Shown piece by piece: positions 58,001 through 64,000 of a stretch of 64,000 bases of DNA. Source of the DNA: Triplophysa rosa (lineage: Eukaryota > Chordata > Actinopteri > Cypriniformes > Nemacheilidae). The DNA lies in the NCBI RefSeq assembly GCF_024868665.1, contig NC_079895.1, forward strand, positions 23,584,848 through 23,648,847, given 5' to 3'. Position 1 is the stretch's first letter. Each line of letters opens with the position of its first letter. Below the pieces are notes generated by a model that was not told the origin of the DNA, did no database searches, and saw nothing but the letters and a program-made list of their open reading frames with translations. The position numbers and the translations under genes are program-made.

Positions 58001-59626
58001 AAAATTCTAAATGCCAAATAGTAGTCAATGTATTATTAATTCCTGCAAGGTTTTTCTTTCTGTATTCGAATAAAACCCTATAACCTAATATGCTGTAGTT
58101 TGCTTTTCCAAATTCTGTCCATTTTGTACCATATACCTCACATGGTGCTGATGTAATATAACCTGAGGGGACATTAAAAGCAAATATTGTACATTACATT
58201 ACTTTTGGCCACTACTGTACATTGGTGTCTATCCAACCTTTTAAAAGTCTTATATTTGCTTTATCGCTATACGTGCTTCATCTCATTATGTTTATGGTCG
58301 TGGACCTTTATCATATTAATGAAAACCTCAAACGTTGAATTGGTTCTCACTGGCATTTGAAATGCTCTCGAAGGTTACATTTGTAAGTCAGTGCTGGTGT
58401 AGTAGTTTAGAATTCTGATCTCTCAAAGTGTCAAAGAGGACACCGTTCAGTTTGTCGATCTAAGCAGGGGGGGTGGAGGTGAACCCAACAGCTTCATCAG
58501 CGCTCTTCTGGTATTTAATGGTAAAACACACACATCCTAATCGCCTCCACCATCTCCTTCACATTGACCCCACCTGATCAATACACAAGCACGCTCCTGC
58601 TATTCACATTCTTTTCAATAATAGTCCCACGCAAGGCGGATCAATGGATGACCACCAACACTCTACCCGACACAAACAGAGAGAGAAAGCAGTCCTCATG
58701 TCCATGTCCCCCTGTGAGTTGTGACACTGTGGTGTAGTGGGTCATTACTGATGTGATTTGTGTGGTGGGAGAGCTCGGTTATAAGAGGAGAAGGTCAAGC
58801 ACAGCATTTACGCGCTCCCGTGGATCCCTGTCAGACCCGTCAGCATCTCTGGAGCTTTGAGTTTATGCGTGTGGCAATTGCTCATAAATGCAGACAAAGA
58901 AGCCGCTGATAGTTCATGTTAATTAATACGTTGTTTAACCTGGTGCTGACCTCACTGTGATTGACACGGCCTTCCCGGTCCGAATGTGCTGGAACTGAAA
59001 TACTAAAGGAGACAATACGCCAGAAATGTGTCACCCGCATTTCTTTGTGTCCCAGCCTGTCGAGAAATTCCATTTGCATCTTTAATTAGGGACAGACGAT
59101 TATATGAGATAGTTGTAAATCTTGTGCAATGATTGGCTGAAGTTTGTTTTGCGATTTAAATGTCAAGCAATTCTCTTTCTCTCAGTCTCCACAAATGAGT
59201 GCATCGCTAATACGCTCATTGTACATCTCTATTGATGGGGGCTAATAAAGCAGCTCTTACCTGCGATAGGACAGGACTCATGGTTATCCCATACATTTGA
59301 TTCTGCTTTCATTTATTGGGACTAACAATGGTAACATTTCTAGAATAATGGAGTGTACGAATACAGACTAGTAAGAAGTCTGTTACATTTTGGATATACC
59401 TGTGAGGGCACGATGAATCGTCAATATTTTTGGTCTGTTTTATTTTTGTTGAGTTGGAGATACTTTAGTATGTGGATGACCTCAAACAGATTGATATCAA
59501 TCCCTTGCAGGGTTCAACTTTTCAGCCGTTGTCTTTTACCGCTGTGCCACCCTCCAGGGCACATTATTATTTTGGGAATGAAATATGAAGTGGACATTTA
59601 TTTGTTAGATTTAGTGCTATTACAAA
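55045..59626. other. myo16: Intron 4; repeat fragment near 56.85-57.17 kb
   Basis: At 56860-57170 a CpG-containing stretch (cgcgttttccgcgcggtttt, gtctagacggtttcatcgga) followed by ccggaagttaagtttgggcc looks like a degraded dispersed repeat. At about 59505-59555, minus strand, tggcacagcgg and gttgaaccctg resemble tRNA A and B boxes of a SINE relic. No exon is supported. Confidence 0.3.
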
Positions 59627-60057
59627 ATGTGACCCTGGATCACAAAACCAGTCTTAAGAAGCACAGTAACGTTTTTAGTAAAAGCCAAAAATACTTTGTA
59701 TGGGTCAAAATGATCAATTTTTCTTTTATGCCAAAAATCATTAGGATGTTAAGTAAAGATCATGTTCCATGAAGATATTTTGTAAATTTCCTACCTTAAA
59801 TATATAAAAACTTTATTTTTGTGAGTGGATGGTCTGACACAGTGCCCCTGATTAACAACTTCAAAGGCAATTTTCTCAATATTTTGATTCTTTTGCACCC
59901 TTAGATTCCAGACTTTTAAACGGTTGTATCTCTGCCAGATATTGTCATATCACAACAACCCATACATCAATCAATCAGCTGAATTATTCAGCTTAATAAA
60001 AATCTCAATTTCAAAAAATTGTCCCATAATACTGTTTTTTTTGTCCAGGGTCACATA
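59627..60057. mobile_element. MITE with atgtgaccctgg ends, copy 2
   Basis: Left end atgtgaccctggatcacaaa, right end tttgtccagggtcacat. It is a near match, over its whole length, to the copy at 29526-29966. The left side still keeps accagtctta, whereas the right counterpart has decayed to ataatactgttttt. Confidence 0.88.
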
Positions 60058-60521
60058 TCAGTTTGATATAATCAGTTTCTCTTCCGTCTGTGGCATTCAC
60101 TCATCTAGTTTAAATGTATTCCTGATTCCGACATGCATGTAAAGAATTAGCTTTCATGTGTAATCAAGCGTCCTGCTTCCCACCCGTACAAAGCCTTGTC
60201 ACAGTCTGGAGTCTCCAGAGACTGAACGCTCATAAATCAAATCAGCCCTCGCCACCCAAACGCCCGACTGTGCATCGTAGACCCTATTAACCTGCCCCTA
60301 TCTTAATGAGTTAGTTAACGCACTATTTTCTGTTCACGCAGCTCATCCCTGAGCTCATGTGCCTGGGGAATGCTGGGAAAGTGTGATAATTGGCCCTAGT
60401 TTATCATCGATTGCAGACTGATGAATGAGGCGAAAGGGACTCAATTTGTTTATGTCTTGTTTGGCTTTTCGTCCTGCCATCCCCCTCCCCCCCAATCCTC
60501 TCCATCACACCTTTTCTGAAG
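60058..60521. other. myo16: End of intron 4
   Basis: Ends with a C-rich run and the exon 5 acceptor. Nothing else is recognised. Confidence 0.5.
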
Positions 60522-60630
60522 GCCGGTGTCAACGTGCTCCTTCAAGACGTAAACGGGAACATTCCACTTGATTATGCCACCGAGGGGACGGAAACCAGCT
60601 ACATCCTCATCAGACACCTGGAGGAAAATG
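60522..60630 (+). CDS. myo16: myo16 exon 5: ankyrin repeat 3
   Basis: The acceptor is cacaccttttctgaag (ending 60521) and the donor is aatg|gtaggt. Thirty-six codons plus one base encode residues 148-183: [20 protein letters not shown], then [16 protein letters not shown]. The opening residues finish the second ankyrin unit begun in exon 4, and [13 protein letters not shown] starts the third; in this family that repeat carries PLDYA where the consensus has PLHLA. The 11.6-kb intron 4 in front of it is packed with small DNA transposons. The exon ends in phase 1 with the G of a split glycine. Confidence 0.95.
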
Positions 60631-63395
60631 GTAGGTCCCTTTATATACATTCATGTTTTATGGAATCTGATAATATACAGTGTCAGAATTTTTTTTTCAA
60701 AAAATGTACTCAAGCTGTTACTGGGACAGTGGCCAATAATGGTTGTATTGTGTTAGTTAGCTGTTTTGTTGTGTTTGATTTATATTCATTGAAATCATGA
60801 TGTTTGAAAAATGTTTAAAACGGAGTTATTTCATTTTGGAACCAAACTCTTCAAATATGTATACATGTGGTACCAAAATGTACCTCTGAGGTACTAATAT
60901 GCAATTTTTAGGTTCAAAGGTGTACTTGAAACGGTACCGCATTGACAGTTTGGGTACATACATTGACCATTTTTTCCTACAGTGACATCAAATGTAATTT
61001 TATAGGGTAGCAGATTAGACCGAATATAATATTTATGAGTAAATGGTACACTGAAAAAAAAACTAATAGGATTCACTTACTACTTTTCTGTAAGTTTTTG
61101 CACACAGTTGTTTTAAGTAAATTTTACTTAAAATATTTGGTCAAGATTTTTTAAATATTCAAGTAAATATTACTTACATTGTTAAGTTTTCGCAAATAAC
61201 AGAAAAAAATATTGTATATATTTAATATTTTTTTCAGTATAGCATAACTTCATAGCATAAAAGTTCACAATAAAATACAGTATAACTGTGAATCTATCCA
61301 AAAGAGAATTTATATATACGGTTTATATTCCATCGTTGCCATTTATTGAATGTTTTAACAGAATGTTTTACTACTTTTGTTATATTATCACAAATAACTA
61401 ATTAAAATAAAAATATATATGGTAATAAAAACAAACAATTTTATATTATTTTTTATATATTTTATATGAAATATTTGTACAATTTGTATTAAATATTAAA
61501 AAAGTTTTATTTATTTTTTACTTTTTTAATTTGTTAATTTTAATTTAATTGACACTACTTTCCTTTAGATAAAGAGTTTTTGAAGAAAAGTGAATGTAGA
61601 ATATAAACATAATATTGGTTAAGATAAATTGAAGGTAAACGATGCACTGACTGCAACAGAATTCCATGCAGGTGATTTTGAACTTTTCATTATTGCTCAT
61701 GAAAGCATAAATAATGGATAAGTGCAAGGTTTCTGAAATTAATAAACAGACTAAACATGAAATCAATAACTGAGCAACTACAGATGAAGCTACTGTAAAA
61801 TGGTGACTTGCCATTAAAATGCGTCAAAGTTTTTGATTATTCCATTTGTCAGCCATGACTTCTAAGAGGTGGCCAACACCGTTTACCTTGCTGACAGACA
61901 TCCATCGCGGCGTACTGGTTTTTCTGAAGTGGACCACTGCATGTTTAAGTGTGAAAGCTTGACAGAAGCTTCATTATCGTGGCTTTTTTGGGCTACATCC
62001 TGCTTTGGTATTCTACATTTCTCTGTGTCTTCACCCATTGACACATTTCTGCTGTTATATATGGTACAGTTTATATACCATATAGGCCACCCCTGGCCAG
62101 CTGTTTACAGTCATCCATTCAGTCAGGACACATGCTGGCTGGAGTAAGAGTTTCTTCAGGCTGCTAATCAATCAGCCAGATCCAGAGAGACACATTTCTC
62201 CAGAGCCGCTGTCAGACAGGAAATTCATCATTACCGTCAGCACTCTTACTTTCTCAAGATGGCAGCATCTGTTTATTTGTAGGTGGAAGGCCATCTCAAC
62301 TCCCTCCATTACTACAGATCGGTATGCTTTGTATCTAATGGAAACCTTGTGCATGTGGGAATCCGACAAATGAAACTGAACAATGTGTCCTCCAGAAGAC
62401 ACTTGATAAGAACGGAGAACGGGATTTTAGAACAGAGCGCGAGATCTGATCCCGTAGGACTGTTTGATGAAGAAGAACTCTGTCATGTGACATCTGTTCA
62501 GATCTCCTCCTCATCACCTCCATCACACGAGAACATCAGCACCTGATCACATCCCGTTGGGTAACAACAGTCTGCACTGAAGACAAAGGACTCATTTGCA
62601 CCTGCTATTAACATCCGCCTCAGGTGTAAACGTTTGGGATTTGATCACTCAAATTAGATTCATATGTAGTCGGACACGCATGTGACCACATTGAATTACT
62701 GAAAAATAGCAAAGGACTGCCTACCTGCCTGTCAATCAAACTTTACGCTAAAACAAGGGTTTTAAACCTGGCTGTTTAGGTATGCCTTTAAAGCAATATA
62801 TAACATGAACATTGAAAACCTTTTTAAAAACAAATAACCTTTTAACCATTTTAAGACCAGGAACAACTACACATGGGTAGTTGACAAATAAACCGTACTA
62901 AAATGTGTCCTATGGTGTGACATTGCACAAATTTAGAAAACATCTGTTAATTATATATTATTTCGTATTATTAATATGTATAATATAAAATAACAATGAA
63001 TATGGTCTCTTATGCTGGCTTTTTTGCAAAAACATTTTTTTGTGAAACTTTTCCATTTTCACTATGTTGATATTGTGCAAACAGGGCCTTAAACTTGCTT
63101 TTTCTGTTTAGCTTCATATCTGTTTAAATGTTGTTGTTGTTGTTGTTGTTTTTTTATATTTTATTTTGAGTTTTTTCATAATGTACAAACATGTACAACC
63201 AAAGAAAACAAAAGCAACCCAATACAGCCAGAACAACCTCAAAAACATTAAAACATCTGTATGTCAGGTCTCATGAGAACGTCAGTATCCACCACTGATC
63301 CAAAGTGACATTTACTCAATCTACTTTGATGAAAGCAGTGTGAGGTGAGCTCACGTCTGCGTATGTTTGTGTGTGTGTGTGTGTGTGTTTGTCAG
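60631..63395. other. myo16: Intron 5; AT-rich repeat relics and microsatellites
   Basis: At 60860-61000 words such as ggtaccaaaatgtacctctg recall a dispersed fish repeat. The 61050-61560 stretch is extremely AT-rich. A (TTG)n tract lies at 63130-63150. The intron ends with (GT)10 at 63369-63388 and ttgtcag. The 87-codon frame at 62283-62546 has no domain. Confidence 0.45.
63369..63388 (+). repeat. (GT)10 tract at the exon 6 acceptor
   Basis: Ten GT units occupy the place of the pyrimidine tract, ending seven bases before exon 6. In RNA this is a UG repeat next to the 3' splice site. Confidence 0.95.
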
Positions 63396-63520
63396 GCGTG
63401 GACATGAGCTCTATGCATCAGATGAAGACCCAGCGGTCGTCCACCATGCTATCTGACGTGAAGCAGCTGGTCAGCAGCGGGGGCAGCGTCAATCAACACA
63501 ATGACGACGGGGTGACGCTG
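63396..63520 (+). CDS. myo16: myo16 exon 6: linker and next ankyrin unit
   Basis: Two bases complete the split glycine, and 41 codons follow (residues 184-225), starting GVDMSSMHQMKTQRSSTMLS and passing through DVKQLVSSGGSVNQHNDDGV to TL. The donor is ctg|gtgagt. DVKQLVSSGGSVNQHND is an ankyrin unit of the form VKxLxSxGxxVN; the MKTQRSSTML stretch before it is a basic serine/threonine-rich linker. The acceptor is unusual: the usual pyrimidine tract is replaced by ten GT dinucleotides at 63369-63388, followed by ttgtcag. The exon is nevertheless secure, because both borders keep the frame and the protein matches the family. Confidence 0.94.
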
Positions 63521-63644
63521 GTGAGTCCAGCCCTGTTACAGTCATTTATCTCTTTAGTATGTAATCCAACAGGCACAGGTGGCGATTTAAATGATCGTGG
63601 TCAGATCAAACATGTTACATGTATGTTTGACTTTGTGTTTCCAG

Positions 63645-63770
63645 CTGCACATTGCCTGTGCCAGCGGTTATAAGGAGGTGGTGTCTGTGTTGCTTCAGAA
63701 CGGTGCAGATGTGCAGGTGTCTGACAGCAGCTATTGGACCCCATTACATCTGGCCGCCAAATACGGGCAG
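63645..63770 (+). CDS. myo16: myo16 exon 7: ankyrin repeats, last exon in window
   Basis: The exon has 42 codons between acceptor gtgtttccag (ending 63644) and donor cag|gtaaat. It encodes residues 226-267: [42 protein letters not shown]. This holds one nearly perfect ankyrin repeat ([25 protein letters not shown] counted across the junction) and the first half of the next ([14 protein letters not shown]). The intron before it is only 124 bases. Phase is 0 at both ends. The remaining ankyrin sequence, motor and tail must lie downstream of base 64000. Confidence 0.95.
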
Positions 63771-64000
63771 GTAAATATCAGTACAGGGGATGTTAACAAA
63801 ATCGACAAGCAGTGGGCAGCCTGTACTACTTATTGACTGTTGGGTATTAAAGCGATAGTGCACCCAAAAATGTGGAACACAAAAAAAGGTATTTTGAGAA
63901 ATGTCTCAATGGTTGTGTGTCCAAACAATGGAAGTCAATGGAGGCCAGTTTTGTTAATTGGTTACCAACGTTCTTCAAAATATCTTCTTTTGTGTTCTGC
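63771..64000. mobile_element. TTAA-ended MITE, copy 4, cut by the window end
   Basis: After the exon 7 donor gtaaat, the left end ttaaagcgatagtgcaccca appears at 63847. The inner word cttcaaaatatcttcttttg lies at 63973-63992. The right terminus lies beyond base 64000. Confidence 0.75.

Larger units (their letters stand above)
13200..64000 (+). other. myo16: myo16 gene, 5' portion (myosin XVI)
   Basis: This is the locus-level entry. Six exons with GT-AG borders, plus a promoter-side exon, encode the N-terminal domain of unconventional myosin XVI. The spliced product begins [20 protein letters not shown], which I recognise as the conserved MYO16 N-terminus, and continues into ankyrin repeats. 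In the known family these repeats bind the PP1 catalytic subunit, ahead of a myosin motor and a proline-rich tail that binds PI3K and WAVE. Introns run 13813-28521, 28783-47960, 48032-48801, 48946-60521, 60631-63395 and 63521-63644. Intron phases are 1, 1, 0, 0, 1 and 0, and each junction keeps the frame. The gene continues past the window after 63770, so the motor domain is not seen. No other cellular gene is visible on either strand. Confidence 0.95.

Noticed and set aside
57874..58083. Basic 69-codon frame considered as a missed myo16 exon
   Set aside because: The protein is already continuous from exon 4 to exon 5; nothing in the family fits between them.
59353..59772. 139-codon + strand frame
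   Set aside because: It runs into the MITE at 59627 and has no domain.

Overview
The window reads as vertebrate nuclear DNA, most probably a teleost of the carp/zebrafish group (Cypriniformes). The grounds are long introns, GT-AG exons of one vertebrate gene, and a dense load of fish-type DNA transposons, including several copies of the repeat family beginning TTAAAG(G/C)GATAGTTCACC. There is no bacterial-type coding density. Nearly all short open reading frames are chance frames or lie inside repeats.

One cellular gene is supported: the 5' part of myo16 (unconventional myosin XVI), on the + strand. A CpG-rich promoter and first exon lie at about 13.2-13.8 kb. Coding exons follow at 28522-28782, 47961-48031, 48802-48945, 60522-60630, 63396-63520 and 63645-63770. 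They join without a frame break into 267 codons from the canonical-looking MEIDQ start, or 288 codons if translation starts in exon 1 at 13785. This part encodes an arginine-rich N-terminus, an RVSF protein phosphatase-1 docking motif and the ankyrin repeats. The myosin motor and the tail lie beyond the right edge.

Region by region: 1-13 kb is intergenic, with a MITE, a nested repeat cluster, a 1.35-kb hAT-type element carrying an LTR-like insertion, a hAT MITE and a deleted DD36E Tc1-like element. A 190-bp CA/CACG microsatellite abuts the promoter. Intron 1 (13.8-28.5 kb) holds a 2.1-kb hAT element and a five-level nest of transposons at 25.3-27.9 kb. Intron 2 (28.8-48.0 kb) holds nested GC-rich MITEs, a LINE 3' end, a long terminal-inverted-repeat element, an apparently intact DD37E Tc1-like transposon (36480-38049), a rearranged LTR-type element with a large palindrome and a gag-like ORF (40407-42650), and more MITEs. 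Intron 4 (48.9-60.5 kb) holds a series of small hAT and TTAA-ended elements.

Eight hAT-type insertions have perfect 8-bp target-site duplications visible by eye. I found no CRISPR array, operon, rRNA or convincing functional tRNA. The most unusual objects are the palindromic LTR-type element, the five-deep nest, the intact DD37E transposon with doubled terminal repeats, and the in-frame alternative N-terminus of myo16.
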